Positions 1 to 8,713 of a stretch of 64,000 bases of DNA are shown here, piece by piece. The notes beneath the pieces are model-generated. The model was not told the DNA's origin, did no database searches, and saw nothing but the letters and a program-made list of their open reading frames with translations. Both the position numbers and the translations under genes were made by a program. Within the stretch, counting starts at the first letter, position 1. Each line of letters opens with the position of its first letter. The DNA lies in contig CAMDCN010000001.1 in the NCBI GenBank assembly GCA_945890485.1, forward strand, positions 124,001-188,000. Reading direction: 5' to 3'. This DNA is from Candidatus Sulfopaludibacter sp. SbA3 (GTDB lineage Bacteria; Acidobacteriota; Terriglobia; Bryobacterales; Bryobacteraceae).

Positions 1-139
1 CTGGATCCATCGCCGATGGAAGACACGGCCGCCGGGAGAGCCTCCCGTGTACGAGGGGTAGAGGCGTTGCCCTGAGGGGGTAATAGGGCAAACTAAGCCT
101 GGACTGGTTCTGGTAGTCCTGTTACTCTCAGGGGAACCG
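1..139. other. Upstream non-coding leader with two small hairpins
   Basis: No complete gene is visible here. A frame open from the window edge closes with TAG at 58-60 and another with TGA at about 73-75. Either could be the tail of an upstream gene, and I cannot choose between them. Two inverted repeats are present: CGGGAG/CTCCCG with a 3-base loop at 33-47, and TTGCCCT/AGGGCAA with an 11-base loop at 67-91. Neither is followed by a T-tract, so a terminator call is weak. A ribosome binding site (AGGGGAA) precedes the ATG at 140. Confidence 0.35.
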
Positions 140-2773
140 ATGCCGTCCCGACTGGCTCTATCAATAATGCTCCTAGGTGGCCTATTGCAAGCGCAACAGG
201 TCACGATCACGGTGTCGCCAACGACGGCGACGCTTCGCGTCAACGAGTCTCGTAGCTTTTCGGCTACTGTGAAGAACACAACGAATACGGCTGTCCGGTG
301 GACGGCAACGGCGGGTACTATTAGTTCGACCGGGCAGTTTACGGCGCCTTCGACGATTCCGGGAGGCGGTACCGTCACGGTACGGGCAACGTCGTTAGCC
401 GATGAAACGAAGTCAGCGGCGGCGGTGGTGACGATCAATAACGCCAAGCCAACTATCACCTCCCTCGATCCAACGGGAGTAAATACCGGGTTGGCGTACA
501 CGTTACGGATTCGCGGATCGAACTTCCTCCCGACGAGTACGGTGACGCTGGAGGGGAAGCCAGCGGCGCCCCGGTTTCTGAGTACGACGGAGTTGGAAGT
601 TTCGGCGGTGGCTGAGAATCCGGCGGGAAATTCGATTGATGTGATCGTATCGAACCCCGATCCGGGCGCCTCGTCGAGCAGCGTTCGCGGCCTGTCGGTC
701 TACGCGCCCGTGAAAGTGACGATGTCTCCGACGACGACAACCGTTCGCGGCGGTGGGACGGTAAAGTTCAACGCTTACATCTCCAACACCTCGTTCAAGA
801 CCGTCGACTGGTTCGTGAATGAGATTCCGGGCGGGAATGCGGCTGTGGGGACAGTGGATGCGACGGGCCTCTACACGGCGCCAGTGGCGGCGCCGGCCGC
901 CGGGAGGGTGGAGGTGAAAGTGGTTAATCGCCATGACGGACGAGGATTCGCCGTGGCGACGGTCAATCTCCAGAATCCAATTCCAGTGTTGACCAGCGCC
1001 TCGCCCACGGCCGCCAAGACGGGAACGTCACCCGCACCACTAGTTCAGCAGTCTCCGTTGAACCCAACGTTAACGACCGCGCCCCAAGGGAGTGGCAGCA
1101 CCACCTTCACACTAAATGGTTCGTTGTTCACGCCATCGTCGAAGGTGTTTCTGGGATCGTTCGAACTTCCGACGACCTACGTAGGTAGTGGCCAATTGCG
1201 GGCAACGGCGATTCTGGCTCCCGTGGCCGGGCAGATGACGACTCTTCGTGTCGTGAACCCCGCGCCGGGCGGCGGAGAGTCGGGAAGGGTGGTTGTGCGG
1301 GTGGAGAACGCGCAGGAGTTGATGAGCTACGGTTCCGCGATTCGCTTTCTCGAACAGGCGAGTTACGGAGCGGATCCAGCATCGATCGCCAAAGTGCAAG
1401 CCGTTGGAAGAGGCGCATGGTTAGCCGAGCAGTTCCGTGCGCCGATGACGCAATTGCCCGATGCGTTGGTCCCCGTCGCCAACGGATCGAATGAAGGAAT
1501 GAGCCGGCTGCAGACTACGTGGATTTCGAACGCGCTGACGGCGCCGGACCAGTTGCGGCACCGTGTGGCCTTTGCGTTGCACTCGATTTTGGTCGTCTCG
1601 GCCGTCGATCTGGGTGAGCACCGGCAGTACGTACCGTACCTGCGGATCCTCCATGAGGAAGCGTTCGGCAACTATCGGCGGCTGCTCGAGCGCATCACGC
1701 TGAATCCGGCCATGGGCCGGTATTTGAATATGCTCAACAACGCCAAAGCGAATCCGGCGCGGAACACCGTAGCGAACGAGAACTATGCCCGGGAGCTGCT
1801 GCAGTTGTTCACGATCGGCCTGGTGGAACTGAATCCGAACGGGACGCCAAAGACGGGCAACCCGGCCAGCTACAACGAGTCGCACGTTTCCGAGTTAGCC
1901 AAGGCGTTTACAGGTTGGACCTCGGCTCCGACGAATGGCGCGGCGCCAAAGTTCCGCGCGCCTGACAATTGGGCCGAACCGATGATTCCAATCGAGGCCG
2001 AACACGATGCGACGGCGAAAGCGATCCTGCCGGGCGTCACGATTCCCGCCGGCCAGATGGCGCGGCAGGATCTGACTTCGGCGTTGGACGCGATCTTCAA
2101 CCACCCCAATGTCGGTCCGTTTGTGTCCTATCGGTTGATTCAGCGCCTGGTCACGTCGAACCCATCGCCGGCCTACGTCGAACGCGTGGCGCGGGTGTTC
2201 AACAGCAATAGCAGCGGCGTGCGCGGCGATCTCAAAGAGGTGGTGGAAGCGATCCTGACCGACGTGGAAGCGGGAACCGGTGCGGGTAGCTACTCAGAGT
2301 TGCACGCCGACCAAGGTTCGCTGCGGGAGCCGTTGGCTCTCACCTTGAACATCATCCGGGCGCTCGACATGCGCTCGAACGGTGGCCTGGCGAGCACGAT
2401 CAGCGGGGTGGGGCAAAACCTGTTCTACCCCGGCAGCGTGTTCAGCTATTTCTCGCCATTCTCAAAGCCTGGGCCGGAGTTCCAGGCGTTGAACGCGACT
2501 ACGGCGATGAATGCGGTGAACCTGATCTACCGTTTGGCCAGCAATGGATTGGGCAATGCGGCGGTACTCGATCTGAGCCCGTGGGATCAGTTGGCCACGA
2601 ACCCGGATGCCCTGATTACCGCGGCGGCGAACGCATTGAACCGGGGTACGCTTTCGAGCGACGCACGGGCCACCATTTTGCAAGCGGTGAACGCGCAGAC
2701 CAGCAACCGGATGAAGGCCACCACGGCGCTTTATCTGGTGGGTGCGTCGCCCCAGGTTCTGGTGAGAAGGTAA
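140..2773 (+). CDS. DUF1800 family secreted protein with N-terminal Ig/IPT domains
   Basis: Product of 877 residues. A signal peptide (about residues 1-19, ending in LLQAQQ) is followed by beta-rich Ig-like and IPT/TIG-like repeats to about residue 390. The DUF1800 domain then runs to the C-terminus, recognised by FLEQASYGAD near 410 and ENYARELLQLFTIGL near 550. DUF1800 proteins are of unknown biochemical role. They are almost always encoded next to a DUF1501 protein and are common in Planctomycetes and Acidobacteria. The DUF1501 gene follows 13 bases downstream, so the two are very likely co-transcribed. The Ig/IPT extension suggests surface or periplasmic binding. The start is supported by AGGGGAA upstream and the signal peptide. 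Confidence 0.9.
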   Translation: MPSRLALSIMLLGGLLQAQQVTITVSPTTATLRVNESRSFSATVKNTTNTAVRWTATAGTISSTGQFTAPSTIPGGGTVTVRATSLADETKSAAAVVTINNAKPTITSLDPTGVNTGLAYTLRIRGSNFLPTSTVTLEGKPAAPRFLSTTELEVSAVAENPAGNSIDVIVSNPDPGASSSSVRGLSVYAPVKVTMSPTTTTVRGGGTVKFNAYISNTSFKTVDWFVNEIPGGNAAVGTVDATGLYTAPVAAPAAGRVEVKVVNRHDGRGFAVATVNLQNPIPVLTSASPTAAKTGTSPAPLVQQSPLNPTLTTAPQGSGSTTFTLNGSLFTPSSKVFLGSFELPTTYVGSGQLRATAILAPVAGQMTTLRVVNPAPGGGESGRVVVRVENAQELMSYGSAIRFLEQASYGADPASIAKVQAVGRGAWLAEQFRAPMTQLPDALVPVANGSNEGMSRLQTTWISNALTAPDQLRHRVAFALHSILVVSAVDLGEHRQYVPYLRILHEEAFGNYRRLLERITLNPAMGRYLNMLNNAKANPARNTVANENYARELLQLFTIGLVELNPNGTPKTGNPASYNESHVSELAKAFTGWTSAPTNGAAPKFRAPDNWAEPMIPIEAEHDATAKAILPGVTIPAGQMARQDLTSALDAIFNHPNVGPFVSYRLIQRLVTSNPSPAYVERVARVFNSNSSGVRGDLKEVVEAILTDVEAGTGAGSYSELHADQGSLREPLALTLNIIRALDMRSNGGLASTISGVGQNLFYPGSVFSYFSPFSKPGPEFQALNATTAMNAVNLIYRLASNGLGNAAVLDLSPWDQLATNPDALITAAANALNRGTLSSDARATILQAVNAQTSNRMKATTALYLVGASPQVLVRR

Positions 2774-2786
2774 TCGAGGAATCGTT

Positions 2787-4172
2787 ATGGCTATCTCTTC
2801 TGCACGTCGACATGCCGGTTTGCTTGCCAGTCGCCGGGAGTTCCTGCGGTTCGGCTGCCGGGCGGTGACCGGGCTGGGAGCCGCGGGCGCGCTGGGGCAA
2901 CTGGGCGGCATCAACGCCTTGGCCCAGACCACGAATACCGGCTACAAGGCGTTGGTTTGCATTTTTCTGTTTGGCGGGAACGATTCTAACGATATGTTGA
3001 TCCCCACCGACGACGCCGGCTACGCGGCCTACTCCGGGGTCCGGCGGAACATTGCCATCGCCCGGACGCAGTTGCTGTCGGCGACCAGCCAGGGCGGTTC
3101 GACCTATGGGTTGCCACCTTCCATGCCCGGCCTGCAAACGCTCTTTCAAACCGGGAAAGCGGCGGCCGTCGCCAACGTTGGCATGCTGGTGCGTCCGGTA
3201 ACCCGCGCTGAGTTTCGCGGCAACAACCGGCAGGTGCCGAGCAATCTGTTTTCACACTCCGATCAGCAGCAGCAATGGCAGAGCGCAACGCCTATTGGGA
3301 TTGCACAATCCGGATGGGCCGGCCGCATCGCCGACCAGGTGCTTCCGTTGAACCAGCCGTCGCAGTTTCCGGCCGCGGTTTCAGTGAACGGGAATTCGCT
3401 GTTTCTAGTGGGTCAGCAGACGCAACCGTCCCAGATTGCTTCGCCCAACATCGCGGTGACTGGTCAACAGAACCGGGCGGGCGACGTGGAGCGGCTCAAC
3501 GCCTTGCAACAGATTTTGACGCTTTCGAGCGGCGTGACACTGGTGCAGGCGGCGGGCAAGCGGATCAATGACTCGCTGGTCGTGTTGCGGCAAGCAAACG
3601 ACGCTTTCGCGAATCTGCCGGGTCTGACGACCCAGTTTCCGACGACATCGATCGGCAACCAATTGCGGCAAATCGTGCGGTTGATCCAGATCCGCGGGGC
3701 CGTGGGCCTGCAGCGGCAGATTTTCTTCTCTTCGCAGGGCGGCTACGATACCCACGAGAATCAACCTGGCCGGCAGCCGCAACTGCTGGCTGAACTCAGT
3801 GCGGCGATGCTTGCGTTCAACCAGGCGATGGATGAGCTAGGCCTCTCCGAGCAAGTGACGTTGTTCACGGAGTCCGAGTTCAGCCGGACCTTCCAGCCCA
3901 ACGCGAGCAACGGGACAGACCACGCTTGGGGCGGCCATCATTTCGTTACCGGCGGAGCGGTGCAGAGCGGCCTCTATGGCACCTATCCGAACATGATCCT
4001 GAACGGTTCCGACGATTCCGGCAGCCGGGGCAACTGGATTCCAACGACGTCGCTCGATCAGTACGGAGCGACGTTGGCCAAGTGGTTCGGGGTGCCCGAC
4101 TCCGGCTTGGCGACGGTGTTCCCGAATCTGGCCAATTTCCCAACTGCCGATCTTGGCTTCTTTAAAACCTAG
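2787..4172 (+). CDS. DUF1501 family Tat-exported protein
   Basis: Product of 461 residues starting with a twin-arginine signal (SRREFLRFG near residues 14-22, then a hydrophobic stretch). The body matches DUF1501, a sulfatase/alkaline-phosphatase-like fold: FLFGGNDSNDM near 60, the TESEFSRTFQPN motif near 365 and a DHAWGGHHF motif near 383. Function is unknown. DUF1501 and DUF1800 proteins are treated as a functional pair, and this gene sits 13 bases after its DUF1800 partner. The Tat signal implies export of a folded protein. The stop codon interlocks with that of the convergent thioredoxin gene in the word CTAG at 4169-4172. Confidence 0.9.
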   Translation: MAISSARRHAGLLASRREFLRFGCRAVTGLGAAGALGQLGGINALAQTTNTGYKALVCIFLFGGNDSNDMLIPTDDAGYAAYSGVRRNIAIARTQLLSATSQGGSTYGLPPSMPGLQTLFQTGKAAAVANVGMLVRPVTRAEFRGNNRQVPSNLFSHSDQQQQWQSATPIGIAQSGWAGRIADQVLPLNQPSQFPAAVSVNGNSLFLVGQQTQPSQIASPNIAVTGQQNRAGDVERLNALQQILTLSSGVTLVQAAGKRINDSLVVLRQANDAFANLPGLTTQFPTTSIGNQLRQIVRLIQIRGAVGLQRQIFFSSQGGYDTHENQPGRQPQLLAELSAAMLAFNQAMDELGLSEQVTLFTESEFSRTFQPNASNGTDHAWGGHHFVTGGAVQSGLYGTYPNMILNGSDDSGSRGNWIPTTSLDQYGATLAKWFGVPDSGLATVFPNLANFPTADLGFFKT

Positions 4173-4600
4173 GCTTCCAGCCACGCTCGCATCTGGCTTC
4201 GCGGGGCCGCGCCGGCTTGCTGATGGACGATCTGCCCGTTTCGGAAAACGATGAAATTGGGAATGGACTGGATCCGATATCGGGCGGCCAAGGCTGGCTG
4301 CGCCTCGGTATCCACTTTCAAAACGATCGCCTTACCCTCCATTTCGGCGGCGAGCTTTTCGACTTCGGGGGCGGCCATCAGGCAGGGGCCGCACCAGGAG
4401 GCCCAGAAATCGACCATCACCGGAACTTGGGCTGAACTGATGATCTCGGCGAAGGCCTCGGCATCAACCGGCAGCGCCTTGGCGAGGGCGGGTAGGGCTG
4501 CTTTGCATTTGCCGCACCGGCCGCGGTGAGCAAGGTGCGCGGCAGGGATGCGGTTGCCGGTGCCGCATTGGCCACAAGTGGTGATGAGGGAGAACGCCAT
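4169..4600 (-). CDS. trxC: Thioredoxin 2 (zinc-ribbon thioredoxin)
   Basis: Cytosolic protein-disulfide reductase of 143 residues. An N-terminal zinc ribbon (Cys 9, 12, 29 and 32) precedes a thioredoxin domain with the classical WCGPC active site at 69-73, the cis-proline loop SIPNF and a C-terminal amphipathic helix. Length and layout match TrxC, which in Escherichia coli belongs to the oxidative-stress response. The gene is monocistronic here. It converges on the DUF1501 gene with a 4-base stop overlap. Confidence 0.93.
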   Translation of the reverse strand: MAFSLITTCGQCGTGNRIPAAHLAHRGRCGKCKAALPALAKALPVDAEAFAEIISSAQVPVMVDFWASWCGPCLMAAPEVEKLAAEMEGKAIVLKVDTEAQPALAARYRIQSIPNFIVFRNGQIVHQQAGAAPRSQMRAWLEA

Positions 4601-4812
4601 GATGCCTCATTCTATCCCCGGGCCGGGGCGGAGGAGCGACACTGCCGCCAGGTCGTGCCGGATGGTCCAGTCACGCCGTACGGAACTTCGACGTTGTTGT
4701 ACAAGGGTGTGAAAATCCGGAACCGCCAGAGACGCGACAATCGAGTCCGGAATAGCTCAGCCCTGCTGGAAATATTTTTCGGCGGGCCGACTGGGGTATG
4801 CTAACCGGGAAT

Positions 4813-6729
4813 ATGAAAATGAAGCTTCTTTGCATTTCTTTGGCCGCGGCGGCGCTGTGGGCGCAGGACCGGCCGATTCCACCTCCTGGCGTGGCGGTTT
4901 CTGAAGCCGACCAAAAGGAGTTGAAGGCGGGCATTGAACGGCTCTCCGGACTCATCTCTGGCTTGGGCAATCATGCCCTGCTGCCGGATGTGATCATCTT
5001 TCGAGATGCCGCCAAGTTCGCGCTTGAGAACAACGAATTCTTCCGCCCCGACGAACCGGCCAAGGCGCGGGCGTTGCTGACGGAAGGGGTCAACCGTGCC
5101 GAAGCGCTTCGGAATGGCGAAGCGCCGTGGACGCGGGCGACCGGTCTGGTGGTGCGCGGGTATGTTTCGAAGATCGATGGTTCGGTACAGCCATATGGCC
5201 TCGTCGTGCCGCCGTCTTATGACGCCCGTTTGCCGCGCAGTTGGCGGTTGGACGCATGGTTCCATGGCCGGGCCGAGCAACTCAGCGAAGTGAATTTCCT
5301 CTCGGAACGCATGAGCCGCCCGGGCGAGTTCACACCACGAGATGCCATCGTGCTGCACCTCTACGGCCGCTACTGTAACGCGAACAAGTTCGCTGGCGAA
5401 ATCGATCTGTTCGAAGCGCTGGACGCGGTGAAAAAGCAGTATCGGATCGACGACGATCGCATTGTGATGCGCGGGTTCTCGATGGGTGGAGCCGCGGCTT
5501 GGCACATTGGGGCGCATTACGCCGGCCTGTGGGCCGCGGTCGCTCCTGGCGCCGGATTCAGTGAGAGCCGGGAGTTCTTACGGCTGAAAGAGATGCCGCC
5601 GGTTTGGGAGCAGAAACTGTGGCGGATGTACGACGCCACGGACTACGCCGCCAACTTCGTGAACGTGCCGCTGGTGGCTTACAGCGGCGAGATCGACGGC
5701 CAGAAGCAGGCCGCGGATCTGATGGCGAAGTACCTCGATAAAGAGGGGATTCCCATGACCCACGTCATTGGACCGCAGACCGGCCACCGGTACCATCCCG
5801 TGGCGCGGGAAGAGTTGAACCGAAAGATCGACGCGATCGCGGCCCAGGGGCGGGAGGCCTATCCGCGGCGGGTTCGTTTCGTTACGTACACCCTGCGCTA
5901 CAACCAGATGAAGTGGGTGACGGTGGATGGTTTGGCGCAGCACTGGGAAAAGGGCTCCGTGGACGCGACGATCAACGGCGCCGGGGTGGACGTGAAGACG
6001 GTGGGTGTCACCGGGTTGACGCTTGCGTTTGGCCCCGGCGGCGCGCCGGTGGAACTCGTGGGAAAGACGGCCGTCACGATCGACGGCAAGAAGATTGACG
6101 TGACCGGACCGGCGAGCGATCGGAGTTGGAAGGTGAGTTTTGTGAAGCAGGGCGCGCAGTGGGTGGCCGGAACCGCGAACGGACTCCGAAAGGTGCATGG
6201 TCTACAGGGGCCGATCGACGATGCGTTTATGGACAGCTTCCTGATTGTCACCGGCTCTGGCAAGAGCAGTGAACGGATTGAGGCAGAGCAGGCGCGAGCC
6301 ATCAAGGAATGGCGGCGGCAGTTCCGCGGTACAGCGCGCGTGAAGAGAGACAGCGAGGTGACTGAGGCCGATCTGGCGGCGCACCATGTCGTAGTCTGGG
6401 GCACGCCTTCGAGCAATTCGCTGCTCGGTAAGATGGCGGACCGTTTGCCGGTGAAGTGGGCGGGGGACCAGGTGAAAGTTGGCGCGGCGGCGTATTCTTC
6501 CGCGACGCACTACCCAGCGTTTGTGTACCCGAATCCGCTAAACCCGGCGCGCTATGTGGTGGTGAACTCCGGATTCACGTTCCGGGAGTTCGACTATTTG
6601 AACAACGCCCGGCAAATTTCGAAGTTGCCGGATTGGGCTGTGATCGATACGACGACGCCGGCCGACGGGAAGTACCCGGGGAAGGTGGTGTCGGCGGGGT
6701 TCTTCGATGAACAGTGGGGGCTACGCTAA
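4813..6729 (+). CDS. Secreted alpha/beta hydrolase, esterase/prolyl-oligopeptidase type
   Basis: About 638 residues. The first ATG is at 4798, but the ATG at 4813 gives a cleaner signal peptide (MKMKLL... ending ALWAQ) with CGGGA just upstream, so I prefer it. A helical N-terminal region to about 110 precedes an alpha/beta hydrolase domain: nucleophile in GFSMGGAA, probable acid in YSGEID and histidine in GPQTGHRYHP. A beta-rich C-terminal half contains [12 protein letters not shown] and YPNPLNPARYVV. The same blocks recur in the hydrolase at 31531-32985, so the two are paralogues. The substrate is unknown; a polysaccharide-linked ester or peptide is possible. Its TAA shares the word CTAA with the stop of a small opposite-strand ORF. 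Confidence 0.85.
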   Translation: MKMKLLCISLAAAALWAQDRPIPPPGVAVSEADQKELKAGIERLSGLISGLGNHALLPDVIIFRDAAKFALENNEFFRPDEPAKARALLTEGVNRAEALRNGEAPWTRATGLVVRGYVSKIDGSVQPYGLVVPPSYDARLPRSWRLDAWFHGRAEQLSEVNFLSERMSRPGEFTPRDAIVLHLYGRYCNANKFAGEIDLFEALDAVKKQYRIDDDRIVMRGFSMGGAAAWHIGAHYAGLWAAVAPGAGFSESREFLRLKEMPPVWEQKLWRMYDATDYAANFVNVPLVAYSGEIDGQKQAADLMAKYLDKEGIPMTHVIGPQTGHRYHPVAREELNRKIDAIAAQGREAYPRRVRFVTYTLRYNQMKWVTVDGLAQHWEKGSVDATINGAGVDVKTVGVTGLTLAFGPGGAPVELVGKTAVTIDGKKIDVTGPASDRSWKVSFVKQGAQWVAGTANGLRKVHGLQGPIDDAFMDSFLIVTGSGKSSERIEAEQARAIKEWRRQFRGTARVKRDSEVTEADLAAHHVVVWGTPSSNSLLGKMADRLPVKWAGDQVKVGAAAYSSATHYPAFVYPNPLNPARYVVVNSGFTFREFDYLNNARQISKLPDWAVIDTTTPADGKYPGKVVSAGFFDEQWGLR

Positions 6730-6821
6730 GTCAGGCCGAGCCAAAGCACGGCCAGCAACGCGCCGATGCCCACCAGGGCGAGGCAGGCGGTTGGCACCCA
6801 GGGGGGTAACGTTTGTGGCAT
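6726..6821 (-). CDS. Possible 31-residue single-span membrane peptide
   Basis: A short ORF starting at ATG 6821-6819 encodes 31 residues: a short N-terminus (MPQTLPPW) and one hydrophobic span to the C-terminus (VLWLGLT). It begins 4 bases after the stop of the upstream minus-strand gene, so translation could be coupled. Its stop interlocks with that of the convergent hydrolase in CTAA at 6726-6729, as at five other convergent pairs in this window. That spacing favours a real gene, but nothing else does. No function can be assigned. Confidence 0.4.
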   Translation of the reverse strand: MPQTLPPWVPTACLALVGIGALLAVLWLGLT

Positions 6822-6825
6822 GACG

Positions 6826-7383
6826 TTATCCCAGCAGGGTGTTGAGGTAGTTATAGATCCGTAGGGTGAGGGTGGCGCGGAGGCCGGAGCTGACTGGTTC
6901 GGCGGCGGGCTCTTCCGTGCCATCCAGACGGCGGTTAAAGCAGAGGACGAGGCGGCCGCGGACGGCTTTGACGGAGAGAGGGCCCTCGGGGGCGCCAGGG
7001 AAGTGGAGTTGGCCGGCCGGGGCACTTTCCAAGAACAAGGTCGCCGTGGCGAGGAGTTGTGGGCCGCCGGTGGGCTCAACAGGTTCGGGAGCGAGGCCGG
7101 TCCGAAAGTGCATCATCGTCCCGCGGAGGTTGGCGATGCCGAACGCGTCCTCGATATCGGCGGCCAAGCGGGAGAGCACCGCGTCCGGGGCGACAAGCAG
7201 GTCGGCGTCGCCTTCGGCGAGCGTCACGAGGTGGTCGATCTCGTGATCGGTGGCGAAGGAGTTCGCGACGAGGACGATGGGCCGGCCGCTGACGAGCCGA
7301 AGGGCCGGACGAACATAGTTGGGGGTAGCCGCGAGGACTTCGGCGATCTGCTGGTCAAGGGTTAGCGTTTCCATACCCTTCAA
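6826..7383 (-). CDS. Degenerate prolyl-4-hydroxylase/2OG-Fe(II) oxygenase-like protein
   Basis: Product of 185 residues. The order of elements resembles the prolyl-4-hydroxylase alpha-subunit fold. A loop after IVLVANSFATDHEIDHLVTLA resembles the lid start. A helix resembles the segment before the iron site. Near 140, GQLHFPG is followed by VKAVRGRLVLCFN, like the final strands. The usual HxD pair is not obvious (the equivalent segment reads MMHFRTGLAPEP), so catalysis is doubtful. The family call is tentative. A second ATG lies three codons in (7374). Confidence 0.6.
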   Translation of the reverse strand: MKGMETLTLDQQIAEVLAATPNYVRPALRLVSGRPIVLVANSFATDHEIDHLVTLAEGDADLLVAPDAVLSRLAADIEDAFGIANLRGTMMHFRTGLAPEPVEPTGGPQLLATATLFLESAPAGQLHFPGAPEGPLSVKAVRGRLVLCFNRRLDGTEEPAAEPVSSGLRATLTLRIYNYLNTLLG

Positions 7384-7459
7384 GGCGCAGGGAAAAGGCG
7401 AATCCGATCAACGGCTTTTCAAAAAGTTTTGACGCCCACCGGGCGTCGGCTTAGTTGGC

Positions 7460-7642
7460 TCAAGAGAAGCCAGAGCCGGCCGGGGCGTTGCAACCACCGC
7501 CAGCGGCGAAACAGGAGAGCTGCCGTTCGGCCTGCGGGGCGCCACACTTGGGGCAGGGAAGCGGGGCATCGGCATCGGCCATGCGGCGAATCCGCTCAAA
7601 GCGGGCGTCACAGTTCGGGCAGCGGTACTCGTAGATGGGCAC
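7460..7642 (-). CDS. FmdB-type zinc-ribbon regulatory protein
   Basis: Sixty residues from a GTG start at 7642, beginning VPIYEYRCPNCDARFE, the hallmark of the FmdB/CxxC_CXXC_SSSS family. Two CxxC pairs (CPNC and CPKC) form a zinc ribbon. The tail is rich in Gly, Ala and Cys (CFAAGGGC). The frame is open further upstream, but that extension overlaps the divergent gene at 7662 and has no family similarity. Family members are small cytosolic proteins with a proposed regulatory role. The partner here is unknown. Confidence 0.85.
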   Translation of the reverse strand: MPIYEYRCPNCDARFERIRRMADADAPLPCPKCGAPQAERQLSCFAAGGGCNAPAGSGFS

Positions 7643-7661
7643 ACTTCTATAATAAAGGCTG

Positions 7662-8012
7662 ATGAAGCTTAGGATCCATGGCAATGCGTTGCGCCTTCGG
7701 GTGAGACAGGGAGAGGTGACGGCGCTGGCCGCCGGGGAAACGGTGGAAGGGCGTTGCGAGCTGCCGGGGCAGGCGCTGGTGTACCGGCTCTCGCCGGGCG
7801 GCGCGGAGCTTGGCGTTACGTTTGCCGATGGGGCGCTGACGGTAACGGTGCCGGAGGCAACGGTGGCGGCGTGGGCTGGCAGCGAACAGGTGGGAATGGC
7901 CGGGGTAGCCGGACCGGTGGACGTGCTGGTTGAGAAAGACTGGCAGTGCCTCGATTCGAAGGACCCACGGGACAACGAAGATACGTTTCCGCATCCCGCG
8001 CCGGTTTGTTAA
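7662..8012 (+). CDS. DUF7009 family protein
   Basis: Small cytosolic protein of 116 residues. It starts MKLRIHGNALRLRVRQGEV, which matches the conserved N-terminus I associate with DUF7009, and ends in a DNEDTFPHP segment typical of the family. Function is unknown. Its TAA overlaps the next ATG by one base (TAATG), so it leads a coupled run with an AlkD-like protein and an ABC transporter. Confidence 0.75.
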   Translation: MKLRIHGNALRLRVRQGEVTALAAGETVEGRCELPGQALVYRLSPGGAELGVTFADGALTVTVPEATVAAWAGSEQVGMAGVAGPVDVLVEKDWQCLDSKDPRDNEDTFPHPAPVC

Positions 8013-8713
8013 TGAGCCGGCAGACTTATAGCAGTCCGGCGGAGGTTCCTCCCGAATTGCGGCGGCAACTGAACCGGGGCGAGACGGAATCGGCGACCTT
8101 GGGCGAGGGATTGGCGGTCGACTTCACGACCTTGTTGCGGACTCTCGGCGTCGATTGCGACATTGATCCGGGCTTGGGAATCACGAAGCGGATGACTTTG
8201 GCCGCGGAGGCGCTGATGGCGTTTGACGGCGACCTGAACGGGCATCCCTCGGATACGGTTCGGGGCTGGGCGGCGTTTCGTGCCGGCGGGCGGCCGGGGT
8301 GGACATTGGAGCAGCGCCTGGAGGCGGTACGGCCATTAGCGCAGGATGCCCATTTCGGTGTCCGCGAATGGGCGTGGTTGGGCGTGCGGCCGGCGATTGC
8401 CGCTGAGATTGAACGGGCGATTGGACTGCTGACGGAGTGGGCCGACGGGGCGCCGTTGCTGCGCCGGTTTGCGAGCGAGGCCACGCGGCCGCGGGGCGTC
8501 TGGTGCCCGCATATTCCGCTGCTCAAAAAGAACCCGGCGTTGGGGCTGCCGGTGCTCGACCGGTGCGTCCGCGATGGAAGCAAGTACGTGCAGGATTCGG
8601 TAGCGAACTGGATGAACGATGCGGCCAAGACGCGCCCGGACTGGGTGCGCGAGACCTGCGCCCGGTGGGACGTGGAGTACGTCACGCGGCGGGCGCTGCG
8701 GAGCGTTTCATGA
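8012..8713 (+). CDS. DNA alkylation repair (AlkD-like HEAT-repeat) protein
   Basis: Product of 233 residues from the ATG at 8012, which overlaps the preceding stop. A longer frame begins at 7946 but runs through the DUF7009 gene. The all-helical HEAT-like pattern with WAAFRAGG, VREWAWLGVRP, RRFASEATRPRGVW and KYVQDSVANWMNDAAK matches the AlkD-like DNA-alkylation-repair superfamily. AlkD excises alkylated bases by bending DNA. Many relatives lack proven glycosylase activity, and I cannot verify the catalytic Asp here. The stop overlaps the next start as ATGA. Confidence 0.75.
   Translation: MSRQTYSSPAEVPPELRRQLNRGETESATLGEGLAVDFTTLLRTLGVDCDIDPGLGITKRMTLAAEALMAFDGDLNGHPSDTVRGWAAFRAGGRPGWTLEQRLEAVRPLAQDAHFGVREWAWLGVRPAIAAEIERAIGLLTEWADGAPLLRRFASEATRPRGVWCPHIPLLKKNPALGLPVLDRCVRDGSKYVQDSVANWMNDAAKTRPDWVRETCARWDVEYVTRRALRSVS

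Noticed and set aside
7460-7975. Long version of the zinc-ribbon protein (171 codons)
   Set aside because: The FmdB family begins at VPIYEYRCPNC; the extension overlaps the divergent DUF7009 gene and is low-complexity.
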